Source of the DNA: Niallia sp052318935
GTDB lineage: Bacteria > Bacillota > Bacilli > Bacillales > Cytobacillaceae
Assembly: GCA_052318935.1 (NCBI GenBank)
Contig: JBQRKO010000010.1
DNA: 64,000 nt
Direction: 5' to 3' (one strand)
Below are positions 1 to 9,053 of this stretch, one piece after another. A program made the translations under genes and the position numbers. Positions within the stretch are counted from its first letter, which is position 1. Each line of letters starts with the position of its first letter. The notes under the pieces are model-generated. The model was given only the letters and a program-made list of their open reading frames with translations, did no database searches and was not told the origin of the DNA.

Positions 1-47
1 CATACAAAAAGCCTTTTCTTCACCCGGAAGAAAAGGCTTTTTGTATG
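1..47. terminator. bidirectional terminator hairpin
   Basis: Near-perfect inverted repeat: a 20-bp arm (CATACAAAAAGCCTTTTCTT) pairs with its complement across a short CACCCGG-type loop, with A and T runs on the two sides. It probably ends the gene lying left of the window. Confidence 0.75.
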
Positions 48-128
48 AAATATGGCAGGAGCTTTGCCTGCTTTAATGAAAAAAAACGATTGATAGTGCT
101 TTATAGTTTGTTTTTACACTTATTTAGG

Positions 129-327
129 AAGGCTGTTTTCTAAAAGTTTGTTGTTTTTGAATAAATTAATAAACATGGCTGAAGCACTGAGCAGCCTGAA
201 TACACGTAGACTCCTGCGGGAAAAGCGAGAAAGACGAGACCCCACAGGAGCATAGCGACGAGGAGGCTCGACGCTCGCCCACGGAAAGCGAAGTGTATTC
301 ATGCTGCGGGTTACGAAAACAACCTTT
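129..327. repeat. dispersed repeat family A, copy A1
   Basis: About 200 bp bounded by an imperfect terminal inverted repeat (AAGGCTGTTTTC at the left, GAAAACAACCTT at the right). The interior is GC-rich (ACTCCTGCGGGAAAAGCGAG, then GACGAGACCCCACAGGAGC), unlike the AT-rich surroundings. Most of its length is shared in the same order with the copy at 43554-43762, and the core recurs inverted at 4372-4553 and 17345-17478. It lacks any convincing gene. Confidence 0.8.
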
Positions 328-474
328 AGGAAATAAATTCTAACTCTTCATTGTCTATAACTTGAAAAAGGAAGAGTAAGACCGTTATAGTTAGAATATC
401 ATGAATAAAAGAGAGAATACTATTTAGTAGGTTTTTACCTTCGTTTTAGAAATGATGTACTTAGGAGGAATGTT

Positions 475-1755
475 ATGAGCGTTGCTGCAGAACAAGTCAA
501 ACAATATAATGGTTTTAATTTACATACCGTTAAAACCGAAAAATTTAAAACGAATAGCATTACAATAAAATGGAAATCTCCTATTCGAAAAGAAGATGTT
601 ACAAAACGTGCACTATTGCCGTATGTTTTGCAAAATAGTTCATCTAAATATAACACTACTACTGAATTGCGATCCTACTTAGAAGAGTTATATGGTGCTA
701 CATTTTTTGTTGATTTATCAAAAAAAGGGGAGTATCATATTATTTCTTTTTCTTTAGAAATTGCCAATGAAAAATTTCTTTCCGATCCGACCCCTTTATT
801 AAAAAAAGGAATTGAATTTTTAGCAGAGATTATTTTTCATCCAAAAGCAACAGACAGTGCATTTGATTCTTCTACTGTAGAAAATGAAAAAAGGGCTTTA
901 AAGCAAAGAATCCAAGCCGTTTTTGATGATAAAATGCGTTATTCTAATTTTCGTTTAATTCAAGAAATGTGCAAAGGGGAAGCATATGCACTTGGAGTGA
1001 ATGGTGAAAAAGAAGCAGTAGACTCGATAACCCCTTCCGATTTATATACTTATTATGAAAAAGCACTAAACGAAGATCAAATTGATGTATATGTTGTTGG
1101 AGATATCGAAGATGAGGATGTTGCTTCCTTTGTAGACTCGTTATTTCCATTTGAAAAACGGGAAATTAAAACAGTAGAGCTTGCTGCAGAACATAAGGTA
1201 GAGAAGGAAAAGGAAATTCGAGAAGAGCAAGATATTAAGCAAGGAAAATTAAACATCGGTTATCGCACAAATGTTTTGTATGGAGACGACGATTATTTTG
1301 CACTGCAAGTTTTTAATGGAATATTTGGAGGGTTTTCTCATTCCAAATTATTCATTAATGTCAGAGAAAAAGAAAGCTTAGCCTACTATGCAGCAAGTCG
1401 CTTGGAAAGCCATAAAGGACTCCTGCTTGTGATGTCTGGAATTGACCAGCAAAATTATCAAAAAGCAGTAACGATAATTAATGAGCAGTTGGAGTTAATG
1501 AAAAAAGGCGAATTTACAGAAGAGGAAATCAAACAAACAAAAGCGGTTATCCATAACCAGATGCTAGAAACATTGGATACTTCAAGAGGAATGGTGGAAG
1601 TATTTTATCACAATGCTGTAAGTCAGGTGAATGTTGAGATGTCAGAATGGCTCCAAAGCATCAGCAAAGTGTCCAAAGAGCAAATACAAAATGTTTCCAA
1701 TAAAATTGAACTAGACACCGTCTATTTTTTAACAGGATCGGAGGGGAATGCATAA
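475..1755 (+). CDS. ymfF: M16-peptidase-like protein YmfF
   Basis: A 426-residue protein with the two-lobed M16 (insulinase/processing peptidase) fold, matching B. subtilis YmfF (AlbE-like). The HxxEH zinc motif expected near the N terminus is absent, so this is the non-catalytic partner; the next gene supplies the active site. The C-terminal half carries the R/Y-type region (INVREKESLAYYAASR) that helps substrate binding in active M16 pairs. The ATG follows TAGGAGG with good spacing. The stop overlaps the next ATG by one base, so the two are translationally coupled and probably form a heterodimer. The natural substrate is not known. Confidence 0.88.
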   Translation: MSVAAEQVKQYNGFNLHTVKTEKFKTNSITIKWKSPIRKEDVTKRALLPYVLQNSSSKYNTTTELRSYLEELYGATFFVDLSKKGEYHIISFSLEIANEKFLSDPTPLLKKGIEFLAEIIFHPKATDSAFDSSTVENEKRALKQRIQAVFDDKMRYSNFRLIQEMCKGEAYALGVNGEKEAVDSITPSDLYTYYEKALNEDQIDVYVVGDIEDEDVASFVDSLFPFEKREIKTVELAAEHKVEKEKEIREEQDIKQGKLNIGYRTNVLYGDDDYFALQVFNGIFGGFSHSKLFINVREKESLAYYAASRLESHKGLLLVMSGIDQQNYQKAVTIINEQLELMKKGEFTEEEIKQTKAVIHNQMLETLDTSRGMVEVFYHNAVSQVNVEMSEWLQSISKVSKEQIQNVSNKIELDTVYFLTGSEGNA

Positions 1756-3038
1756 TGGAGAAAATATCTTTTGAACAGCTGCAAGAAGATCTTTATTATG
1801 AACAGCTTGATAATGGCTTAAAGGTATATATTCTACCGAAAAAAGGATTTAATAAAACATTTTGTACATTCACTACAAATTATGGTTCGGTTGATAATAC
1901 TTTTATCCCTTTAGATGGTTCTGATTATACGAAGGTTCCTGATGGAATTGCTCATTTTTTAGAGCATAAACTTTTTGAAAAAGAAGATGGAGATGTGTTT
2001 CAAGATTTCAGCAAACATGGTGCGTCAGCAAATGCTTTTACTTCTTTTACAAGAACAGCGTATTTATTTTCGAGCACATCCAATGTAGAAAATAACTTAG
2101 AAACACTAATTAATTTTGTACAGGATCCTTATTTTACCGAAAAAACAGTCGAAAAGGAAAAAGGGATTATCGGGCAAGAAATAACGATGTATGATGATAA
2201 CCCAGATTGGCGTCTGTATTTCGGGCTGATTCAAAATATGTATGTGAACCATCCTGTCAAAATTGATATTGCTGGAACTATTGAATCCATCTCCCATATT
2301 ACGAAAGATATGCTGTATGAATGCTATCATACTTTTTATCATCCTAGTAATATGCTGCTATTCATCGTTGGTCCGGTTGATGCAAAAGAATATATGGAAA
2401 AAATAAAAGCAAATCAGCAGAAAAAAGATTATACAAAGCATAGTGAACTTAAACGTAAATTTGCTGAAGAGCCGAAAGAAGTCAATGAGAAAAAACAAGT
2501 GCTTAAAATGAATGTCCATGGCTCCAAATGTTTAGTAGGAATCAAAGCAATCGATGTCAATCAATCTGGTGCAGAAATGCTTAAAAATGAATTATCCATT
2601 AATATACTGTTGGATCTTTTATTCAGCAATAGTTCTGAAAACTATCAAACATTATTTTCATCTGGCTTGATTGACGATACGTTCTCTTATGATTATACAC
2701 AAGAAAACGGATTTGGTTTCGCGATGATAGGCGGGGATACGAGTGACCCAGATAAATTGGCAGATACGATTAAGGAAATGTTGACTGCTGCTTTATCTGA
2801 TGATTTTAAACAAGAAACATTAGAAAGAACAAAGAAGAAAAAAATTGGTGCGTTTCTTCGTGCGGTCAATTCACCGGAGTATATTGCCAACCAGTTTACA
2901 AGATATTCTTTTAATGGAATGAATTTATTCGATGTGGTTCCTACCATTGAAAAAATTACAATAGAGGATATAAGTGCTGCTGCGAAACGTCTTATCGAGG
3001 AAGAGCGTATCACTGTATGTCAAGTAGTGCCAAAATGA
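1755..3038 (+). CDS. ymfH: M16 zinc metallopeptidase YmfH
   Basis: A 427-residue M16-family zinc protease (AlbF/YmfH type). The inverted zinc-binding motif HFLEH lies at about residues 67-71 (GIAHFLEHKLFE), with the downstream glutamates in EKEKGIIGQEITMY about 70 residues later that complete the metal site. It is the catalytic partner of the preceding HxxEH-less protein. The start overlaps the upstream stop (TAATG). A hairpin at 3047-3081 follows the stop. Family and catalytic residues are clear; the substrate is not. Confidence 0.9.
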   Translation: MEKISFEQLQEDLYYEQLDNGLKVYILPKKGFNKTFCTFTTNYGSVDNTFIPLDGSDYTKVPDGIAHFLEHKLFEKEDGDVFQDFSKHGASANAFTSFTRTAYLFSSTSNVENNLETLINFVQDPYFTEKTVEKEKGIIGQEITMYDDNPDWRLYFGLIQNMYVNHPVKIDIAGTIESISHITKDMLYECYHTFYHPSNMLLFIVGPVDAKEYMEKIKANQQKKDYTKHSELKRKFAEEPKEVNEKKQVLKMNVHGSKCLVGIKAIDVNQSGAEMLKNELSINILLDLLFSNSSENYQTLFSSGLIDDTFSYDYTQENGFGFAMIGGDTSDPDKLADTIKEMLTAALSDDFKQETLERTKKKKIGAFLRAVNSPEYIANQFTRYSFNGMNLFDVVPTIEKITIEDISAAAKRLIEEERITVCQVVPK

Positions 3039-3046
3039 TAGACTAA

Positions 3047-3081
3047 AGGACACAATAAGGGTTTTTCTTGTTGTGTCTGTT
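3047..3081 (+). terminator. hairpin after ymfH
   Basis: GGACACAATAAG pairs with CTTGTTGTGTC across a short loop and is followed by TGTTTATTTAT. It is a moderate intrinsic terminator or attenuator between ymfH and ymfI. Confidence 0.55.
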
Positions 3082-3119
3082 TATTTATCGGAGTGAATAG
3101 ATTGAAATGGAGGATTCTT

Positions 3120-3842
3120 TTGGGGAAATATATATTAATAACAGGAGCTACAGGCGGGATAGGACGAGCAGTCGCTCACCTTTTGGCCAAAAAAGGATAT
3201 TCGTTGTATTTACATTATAATCAAAATGAACAGGGGATAAAAAACTTGCTAAAAGAGCTAGAACCATTTGGGCAAGAATATATGCCAATTCAAGCCGATT
3301 TACGAAAAAAAGACGCGTATAAAAAAATCGTAGACGCTGTTTTTTCAATTGATGGCATTGTACATACAAGTGGAATCGGGTCATACGGTCTTTTTACAGA
3401 CTTAAAAGATATCGAGTTAGATGAGTTATGGCATATACATGTTTCCTCCATCATGTGTTTAACGAGAGAGCTTTTACCGAAAATGCTTTCCAAACAATCA
3501 GGTAATATTGTTGTTGTCTCTTCTATATGGGGGCAAATTGGGGCAAGCATGGAAGTGGCTTATTCTACCGTTAAAGGTGCACAAATATCGTTTGTAAAAG
3601 CGCTAAGCAAAGAGTTAGCATTAAACGGAATTCGTGTTAACGCCATAGCTCCTGGAGCGGTAGATACAAATATGCTTCATCGTTTCGATTTGGAAGAAAC
3701 AACAGCGATAATAGAAGATATTCCAATGGGAAGACTTTGTCATCCAAACGAAATAGCAGAAAGTGTGTTATTTTTGTTATCCGAAAAATCGTCGTACATT
3801 ACGGGGCAAGTTTTATCCGTTAATGGAGGCTGGACTGTTTAA
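3120..3842 (+). CDS. ymfI: SDR, EF-P 5-aminopentanone reductase YmfI
   Basis: A 240-residue short-chain dehydrogenase/reductase. The Rossmann motif TGATGGIGR lies near the N terminus, NNAG is replaced by a HTSGIG-type loop, the catalytic Ser is in VVVSSIWG and the Tyr-x-x-x-Lys is YSTVKGA. In B. subtilis, YmfI reduces the 5-aminopentanone group on lysine 32 of elongation factor P; the same gene order supports that role here. I place the start at a TTG preceded by TGGAGG with 6-nt spacing, because the product then begins GKYILITGATGG as in homologues; an upstream GTG in frame lacks such a site. Confidence 0.85.
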   Translation: MGKYILITGATGGIGRAVAHLLAKKGYSLYLHYNQNEQGIKNLLKELEPFGQEYMPIQADLRKKDAYKKIVDAVFSIDGIVHTSGIGSYGLFTDLKDIELDELWHIHVSSIMCLTRELLPKMLSKQSGNIVVVSSIWGQIGASMEVAYSTVKGAQISFVKALSKELALNGIRVNAIAPGAVDTNMLHRFDLEETTAIIEDIPMGRLCHPNEIAESVLFLLSEKSSYITGQVLSVNGGWTV

Positions 3843-3981
3843 CAGGAAGCTTCTAGCTAATGAATATATGGCAAATGATCGACTTTTGTGTATTTTCAAT
3901 GAGGATGATGAATATTTTTATGTCCACCCATGCAAAATAACTACGTAATACACTTTAGAAAAATAGAAAGGGGTATTTCGT

Positions 3982-4239
3982 ATGACTATATTGGAAAACT
4001 GGGATCAATGGAAAGATTTTTTAGCAGATCGCTTGCATCATGCCCAAAATGAAGGAATGACTGAACAAGTAATTGGCGATTTAGCGTTCCAAATTGGCGA
4101 TTATTTATCCAATCAAGTAAAACCAAAAAATGACCATGAAAAAATGCTTTCCGATCTTTGGTCTGTTGCATCAACAGAAGAACAGCATGCTATTGCAAGT
4201 ATGATGGTTAAGCTTGTACAAAATAATGGTACAAACTAA
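3982..4239 (+). CDS. ymfJ: DUF3243 protein YmfJ
   Basis: An 85-residue acidic, helical protein of the DUF3243 family, matching B. subtilis YmfJ in size and position. The sequence shows an N-terminal ILENWDQWKDFL segment and a C-terminal EEQHAIASMMVKLV helix. No signal peptide or membrane segment is visible. GAAAGGGGT lies 12 bases upstream of the ATG. The function is unknown. A long hairpin ending in a T run follows at 4263-4362. Confidence 0.85.
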   Translation: MTILENWDQWKDFLADRLHHAQNEGMTEQVIGDLAFQIGDYLSNQVKPKNDHEKMLSDLWSVASTEEQHAIASMMVKLVQNNGTN

Positions 4240-4262
4240 GTAACCGACGATTTATAAAAAAG

Positions 4263-4362
4263 AGGTGGCATCAAAATAAAGTGAACAACAAACAAATACA
4301 AGAAATAGGTCTTGTTCATGTTAAGTTTGTAAAGATCACTTTATTGTTGTGCTGCCTTTTTT
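4263..4362 (+). terminator. long stem-loop terminator after ymfJ
   Basis: An AGGTGGCA...AAATAAAGTGA arm pairs imperfectly with TCACTTTATTG...TGCTGCCT about 50 bases later, followed by TTTTTTCTTTTTT. It separates the ymfF-J block from ymfK. Confidence 0.6.
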
Positions 4363-4371
4363 CTTTTTTAA

Positions 4372-4553
4372 GGCTCTGTTAAACTTGCCTGTTGATTGCA
4401 GTGATAGCGTTCGCTTTCCGCGGGCGGTCCGGGAGCCTCCTCGACGCTGTGCGCCTATGGTGTCTCCCTCTGACTCGCTTTTCCCGCAGGAGTCTCACGC
4501 CTTCCACTCCAATCAACATCGTGCTAAAATCAACAATGAGCTTTAACATAGCC
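4372..4553. repeat. dispersed repeat family A, copy A2 (inverted)
   Basis: 182 bp with terminal inverted repeats GGCTCTGTTAAA at the left and TTTAACATAGCC at the right, then GTTGATT inner repeats. The GC-rich core (TTCGCTTTCCGCGGGCGG, CTTTTCCCGCAGGAGTCTCA) is the reverse complement of the core in copy A1, with divergence. An internally deleted derivative with the same ends lies at 7394-7470. Confidence 0.75.
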
Positions 4554-4682
4554 TTTTTTTAAAAAATGGTTGCAAGCAGGTCTATTTTTTCATTGGTTTC
4601 CCTTTCATCTTTTCCTACTTTCCTTTATTATAAAGAAATAAGAAAAAAAGCAAAAAATGAGATTTTTCGCAGGAGGATTTTT

Positions 4683-5474
4683 TTGAAAAAAAAAGAATGG
4701 TACTTAGAATATGAAATTCAAAAAAACCGCCCTGGGCTATTAGGTGATATTTCTTCCTTATTAGGAATGTTATCAATCAATATAGTAACGATAAATGGGG
4801 TTGATGATGGCAGGCGCGGTTTATTGATGCTTGCAAATTCGGATGAGCAAATTAAACGATTAGAATCTATTTTATATACAATGGATACGATAAACATCAT
4901 TAAACTTCGTGTTCCGAAACTAAGAGATCGTTTAGCTGTCATGCACGGTCGATACATACAAAGAGATGCAGATGATAAAAAAACGTTTCGGTTTGTAAGA
5001 GATGAATTAGGTTTATTAGTAGATTTTATGGCAGAATTGTTTAAGTTAGAAGGTCATAAATTAATTGGAATTAGAGGCATGCCTAGAGTAGGTAAAACAG
5101 AATCAATTGTTGCAGCAAGTGTTTGTGCAAATAAAAGATGGCTGTTAGTAAGTTCTACTTTATTAAAACAAACCATTAGAAATTCGTTTATTCAAGATGA
5201 GTATAATGAACAGAATCTTTTTATAATAGATGGGATCGTTTCATCCAAACAAATGAATGAAAAACATTGGCAATTAGTACGAGAGATTATGCAAGTACCA
5301 GCTGTAAAAGTGGTGGAGCATCCGGATGCGTTTATTCAGGCTTCAGAATATTCAATAGATGACTTCGATTATATTATTGAGTTAAGACATGAGCCTGATG
5401 AAGTAATTGAATATGATGTAAGAAAAAGAAATGCATTCCTGTTAGGAAATGATTTTGAAGGTTTTGATTTTTAG
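4683..5474 (+). CDS. ymfK: DUF3388 protein YmfK
   Basis: About 263 residues, matching B. subtilis YmfK (DUF3388). An ACT-like N-terminal domain (WYLEYEIQKNRPGLLGDISS) is followed by a region with a P-loop-like GMPRVGKTES at about residue 140, which suggests nucleotide binding, though the rest of an ATPase is not obvious. The chosen start is a TTG six bases after AGGAGG (4671-4676); the in-frame ATG at 4566 lies close to repeat A2 and lacks a ribosome site. It precedes rodZ by a short gap, so the two are probably cotranscribed. The role is unknown. Confidence 0.82.
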   Translation: MKKKEWYLEYEIQKNRPGLLGDISSLLGMLSINIVTINGVDDGRRGLLMLANSDEQIKRLESILYTMDTINIIKLRVPKLRDRLAVMHGRYIQRDADDKKTFRFVRDELGLLVDFMAELFKLEGHKLIGIRGMPRVGKTESIVAASVCANKRWLLVSSTLLKQTIRNSFIQDEYNEQNLFIIDGIVSSKQMNEKHWQLVREIMQVPAVKVVEHPDAFIQASEYSIDDFDYIIELRHEPDEVIEYDVRKRNAFLLGNDFEGFDF

Positions 5475-5493
5475 TTAGTTGGAAGGTGTTATT

Positions 5494-6384
5494 TTGAGTG
5501 AATTAGGCAATCGTTTAAAAGAAGCAAGATTGGCAAAAGGATTTAGTTTAGAGGAATTGCAAGAAGTTACAAAGATTCAAATCCGTTATTTAGTAGGTAT
5601 AGAAGAAGGAAACTATAGCATGATGCCTGGGAAGTTTTATACTCGTGCATTTATCAAGCAATATGCAGAAGCTGTTGACTTGTCCCCAGAGGAAATCTTT
5701 GAAGAATTTAAAGGAGAGGTTCCTTCTTCTATTAATGATGAAATACCAGAACAGCTTTCAAGAGTAACGTCTAGAAAAACAATGGCAGCAGGCAGTTCGA
5801 AAATATTGGATATTCTACCGACTATATTAATCAGTATTTTAGTTATTGGTGTAATCTTTCTAGTCTGGTATTTAGTGAAAGGAAATAGTTCAACTCCTCC
5901 TCCTAAAGGGAATAAAAGCAATGATGCTGTTTATGAAGAATCAGATAAATTAAAAGAAGCAGAAAAAGAGAAGAAAACAGACACAAATAATGAGCCAAAT
6001 AAGGACGCAAAAGAAGAGACAGCTGTAGAAGAAGAGGAAACACCTAAACAAGAAGTGGCTGTTGTAAAAACAGAAGGACGAAACACGGAGTATGAATTAA
6101 AAAACGCAGAAAAATTTCAATTAAAGATTGTATCTACCGGAACAACATGGGTAGATATTAAGAATGGGAAAGGTTATTCTTTTTTTCAAGGAATTTTGAA
6201 AAAAGGGGAAACAGAAACCAAATCAGTTGACTTTTCAAAAGAAACGGAAGCAGTGATTGTTGTCGGAAATTCAAGTGAAACGGAAATGTACGTAAATGAT
6301 GAAAAAGTAGAATTTGCTGTACCTCCTTCTCCAACAACTGTTCGCCAAGACATTACTATTCGTTATGATAAGGGGAATGAATAG
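5494..6384 (+). CDS. rodZ: cell-shape protein RodZ
   Basis: About 296 residues with the RodZ layout. An N-terminal cytoplasmic helix-turn-helix (about residues 1-75, LGNRLKEARLAKGFSLEEL) is followed by a single membrane helix near residues 110-130 (ILDILPTILISILVIGVIFL), a long acidic/lysine linker, and a C-terminal extracytoplasmic DUF4115 beta domain. RodZ links MreB to the elongation machinery; in B. subtilis it is ymfM. The TTG start follows GGAAGGTG by five bases; the upstream TTG at 5479 has no ribosome site. It sits between ymfK and pgsA, as in relatives. Confidence 0.9.
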   Translation: MSELGNRLKEARLAKGFSLEELQEVTKIQIRYLVGIEEGNYSMMPGKFYTRAFIKQYAEAVDLSPEEIFEEFKGEVPSSINDEIPEQLSRVTSRKTMAAGSSKILDILPTILISILVIGVIFLVWYLVKGNSSTPPPKGNKSNDAVYEESDKLKEAEKEKKTDTNNEPNKDAKEETAVEEEETPKQEVAVVKTEGRNTEYELKNAEKFQLKIVSTGTTWVDIKNGKGYSFFQGILKKGETETKSVDFSKETEAVIVVGNSSETEMYVNDEKVEFAVPPSPTTVRQDITIRYDKGNE

Positions 6385-6650
6385 TCATTATTTCGATTGT
6401 TCAGTTTGTGGATAAACAAGATTATATTCGGTAGCATTCAAATGGAGTGACCATGTTTTTCTTTAGCAGAATCACCCATGTTTTCAGTGAGCTTCGAAAA
6501 AAATATGTTTATCCGTTAGCTGTCTCATCGTTTAGATGGCTGTTTTTCGCTTTTTTCTTTTGCTTTAGGTTATAATATTAATGTTTTAAACTATTATTTA
6601 TTGATGATGACGACTGTTTGTTCTATAGGAAGAAGTATAAAATTTTCAAC

Positions 6651-6782
6651 TTAGACGAGTGTCTAGCGCAGGCAGCCAGCCCCTGTGAAAAATAACCCTT
6701 TTCCTCTAAAAGTAAAAAGCACTTTTTGAGTTAAATGAACATTTTTCTTCGGGGCTGAGCAAGGCGCCTGCGCTTTTCTTAA
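6651..6782. repeat. dispersed repeat family B, copy B1
   Basis: About 130 bp beginning GTGTCTAGCGCAGGC and ending GCAAGGCGCCTGCGCTTTT, the two ends pairing as an imperfect inverted repeat. The interior CCTCTAAAAGTAAAAAGCAC is shared with copies at 13234, 24321 and 46263. It lies directly before the pgsA ribosome site. The rest of the 6385-6802 gap holds a weak hairpin at about 6519-6548 followed by a T run (rodZ terminator) and nothing else recognisable. Confidence 0.75.
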
Positions 6783-6802
6783 TAAAATCGGAGGAAAGTC
6801 AG

Positions 6803-7381
6803 ATGAATTTACCAAATAAAATAACCATTTCACGTATTTTTTTAATCCCTGTTTTTTTAGTTGTTATGCTGGTTGAATTTTCATGGGGAAATATGACGCT
6901 TTTAGGTGTAACACTGCCTGTGGCTCATTTTATCGGTGCTCTTATCTTTATTATTGCATCTACAACGGATTGGATTGATGGATATTATGCAAGAAAATAT
7001 AATTTAGTAACGAATCTAGGGAAATTTCTAGATCCTCTTGCGGATAAACTATTAGTTTCTGCTGCTCTTATTGTACTAGTAAATTTTCATTTAGCACCTG
7101 CTTGGATTACGATTGTTATTATAAGCAGAGAATTTGCCGTAACTGGTTTGCGTCTCGTATTAGCAGGCGGTGGAGAAGTGGTTGCAGCAAACATGCTTGG
7201 AAAAATAAAAACATGGGCGCAAATTATTGCTATTTCTGTTTTACTTTTACATAATATGATTTTTGAACTTGGCTCCATTCCCTTTGCAGACATTGCATTA
7301 TGGATTGCGTTAATTTTCACGATTTGGTCTGGATGGGACTATTTTGCGAAAAATAAACAAGCGTTTGTTTCGTCAAAATAG
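6803..7381 (+). CDS. pgsA: phosphatidylglycerophosphate synthase PgsA
   Basis: A 192-residue integral membrane CDP-alcohol phosphatidyltransferase that joins CDP-diacylglycerol to glycerol-3-phosphate, the committed step to phosphatidylglycerol. The family signature DG-x2-AR-x8-G-x3-D-x3-D is intact (DWIDGYYARK, then GKFLDPLADK, residues about 54-82). Several hydrophobic helices span the remainder. The ATG follows GGAGGAAAG. Gene order rodZ-pgsA-cinA-recA is the Bacillus order. Confidence 0.95.
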   Translation: MNLPNKITISRIFLIPVFLVVMLVEFSWGNMTLLGVTLPVAHFIGALIFIIASTTDWIDGYYARKYNLVTNLGKFLDPLADKLLVSAALIVLVNFHLAPAWITIVIISREFAVTGLRLVLAGGGEVVAANMLGKIKTWAQIIAISVLLLHNMIFELGSIPFADIALWIALIFTIWSGWDYFAKNKQAFVSSK

Positions 7382-7393
7382 TTTTAAAATTTG

Positions 7394-7470
7394 GGTCGTG
7401 TTAAAGCTAATTGTTGATTTTGATACTTTGTTGATTGGAGCGGAAATCAACAGGCATCTTTAACAGAACC
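7394..7470. repeat. family A repeat, internally deleted derivative
   Basis: 77 bp with the ends of copy A2: GTGTTAAAGCTAATTGTTGA at the left and ATCAACAGG...TTTAACAGAACC at the right. The whole GC-rich core is missing, the sequence going from TTGATTGGAGCG straight into GAAATCAACAGG. The terminal GG-TC/TT-TGTTAAAG motif is retained in inverted form. Confidence 0.7.
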
Positions 7471-7596
7471 AAAATTTTTAACATAATACTCTATAAATAA
7501 ATTTGGCTTGAACGGTGATGATATATCCCGTTCTTCTTATATACATACAATGAAGTTTTTTCGATTTCGTTTGGAATAGGGAAGGGGAAGAAAAAG

Positions 7597-8835
7597 ATGA
7601 ATGCAGAGATCATTGCTGTCGGATCAGAGTTATTACTTGGACAAATTGCCAACACAAATGCCCAGTTTATATCCAAACAATTAGCAGAATTGGGAGTGAA
7701 TGTTTTTTATCATACCGTTGTTGGAGATAATCCTCATCGTTTAGAAGAAGCAGTAAAAATTGCAGAAGCAAGATCTGATTTGTTGATTTTTACAGGGGGG
7801 CTCGGTCCAACAAAGGATGATTTAACGAAAGAAACGATTGCTAAGCATTTAGGAAAAAACTTAGTGTTTGATCAAGAAGCGCTTTCTTCTATTCAACAAT
7901 ATTTTGATCGAACGAATAGACAGATGACAGAAAATAATAAAAAACAGGCGCTTGTACTCGAAGAATGTAAGGTTTTATCTAATGATTTTGGCATGGCCCC
8001 AGGAATGTTTTTATCACAAAATAACAATCATTATATGCTTCTTCCTGGTCCACCAAAAGAAATGCAGCCGATGTTTTTAAACTATGGATATCCTGCTCTG
8101 CAAGCTAAACAAACAAATAAACAATTCATTCTTTCCCGTGTATTGCGTTTCTTCGGTATTGGCGAATCATTGCTAGAAACGAAAATTGAAGATTTAATTG
8201 ATGAGCAAACAAACCCGACGATTGCTCCTTTAGCCGGAGATGGGGAAGTTACACTTCGGATTACTTGCAAACATGATTCCATGGAAGAAGCAGAAAAGCT
8301 GATTAAGGAAACAGAAAATAAAATATTCGATCGTGTCGGCCCCTACTTTTATGGGTATGATGATACGACGCTCGTTAAAGAGCTTACAAAAAAGCTACTG
8401 GAAAAAGGATTAGCAATTGCAGCAGCCGAAAGCTTAACAGGCGGTATGTTTCAGCAAGCTATCACCTCTATTTCAGGCGCGAGCACCATTTTCCAAGGAG
8501 GAGTTGTATGTTATGCAAACGAGGTAAAACAGCATATTCTCCATGTAAAAGAAAGCACGCTAGAACAAGATGGCGCGGTAAGTGAAAATTGTGCAAAAGA
8601 GCTTGCTGAAAATGTGGCAAATCTATTAAACGCTGATATTGGCATAAGTTTTACTGGTGTTGCCGGACCACAGGAAATAGAAGGAAGACCAGTTGGCACC
8701 GTTTATATTGGAATGGCGATAAAAGGTAGACCGACAACAGTCGAAACGCTCTTACTTGCTGGCTCCAGGGAAGCAATTAGAAAAAGAACGGTTAATTACG
8801 GCCACTATTTTCTATTAAAAGCATTGGCAGAGTAA
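7597..8835 (+). CDS. cinA: CinA, damage-inducible NMN deamidase homologue
   Basis: 412 residues. The N-terminal molybdopterin-binding-like (MoCF/COG1058) domain contains the TGGLGPTKDD loop at about residues 66-75. The C-terminal CinA domain contains AAAESLTGG at about residue 275, the active-site region of nicotinamide-mononucleotide amidohydrolase (PncC) enzymes. In Gram-positive bacteria cinA is frequently next to recA and linked to competence. The ATG follows GGGAAGGGGAAG. Full length compared with the family. Confidence 0.93.
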   Translation: MNAEIIAVGSELLLGQIANTNAQFISKQLAELGVNVFYHTVVGDNPHRLEEAVKIAEARSDLLIFTGGLGPTKDDLTKETIAKHLGKNLVFDQEALSSIQQYFDRTNRQMTENNKKQALVLEECKVLSNDFGMAPGMFLSQNNNHYMLLPGPPKEMQPMFLNYGYPALQAKQTNKQFILSRVLRFFGIGESLLETKIEDLIDEQTNPTIAPLAGDGEVTLRITCKHDSMEEAEKLIKETENKIFDRVGPYFYGYDDTTLVKELTKKLLEKGLAIAAAESLTGGMFQQAITSISGASTIFQGGVVCYANEVKQHILHVKESTLEQDGAVSENCAKELAENVANLLNADIGISFTGVAGPQEIEGRPVGTVYIGMAIKGRPTTVETLLLAGSREAIRKRTVNYGHYFLLKALAE

Positions 8836-8917
8836 TGTTATAAAAGCAATTGTATCGATTGCTGCCGTCAGTGCATCGTATCTTCTCTATCGTATGGTAG
8901 TTAGAAAATAAAAAAAA

Positions 8918-8931
8918 CGAATAAATGTTCT
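8918..8931. promoter_or_regulatory. LexA (SOS) box upstream of recA
   Basis: CGAATAAATGTTCT fits the Bacillus LexA consensus CGAACNNNNGTTCG with two departures. It lies immediately upstream of the proposed recA -35 element, as expected for SOS repression. Confidence 0.8.
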
Positions 8932-8939
8932 GTTTTTGC

Positions 8940-8968
8940 TCGACAAATGCAATCAGAAAGAGTATATT
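8940..8968 (+). promoter_or_regulatory. probable sigma-A promoter of recA
   Basis: TCGACA at 8940-8945 and TATATT at 8963-8968 are separated by 17 bases and overlap the region controlled by the LexA box just upstream. Confidence 0.6.
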
Positions 8969-9053
8969 TAATATATATTCTTGAACAACAAATGAATCTG
9001 CTTCATTTCCAATAAAACGGTTCATTTTTATAGATAAAAGGAGGAGAATGTTT

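Noticed and set aside
120..302. A 60-codon frame inside repeat A1 and a 65-codon frame inside repeat A2
   Set aside because: Both run through GC-rich repeat cores; codons follow the repeat and not a protein, and the peptides are Arg/Ser/Pro-rich noise.
3763..3948. A 61-codon frame overlapping the end of ymfI
   Set aside because: Most of it is in another frame of ymfI; the remaining tail (GLFNRKLLANEY...) has GGAGG nearby but no recognisable protein. I could not support it as a gene.
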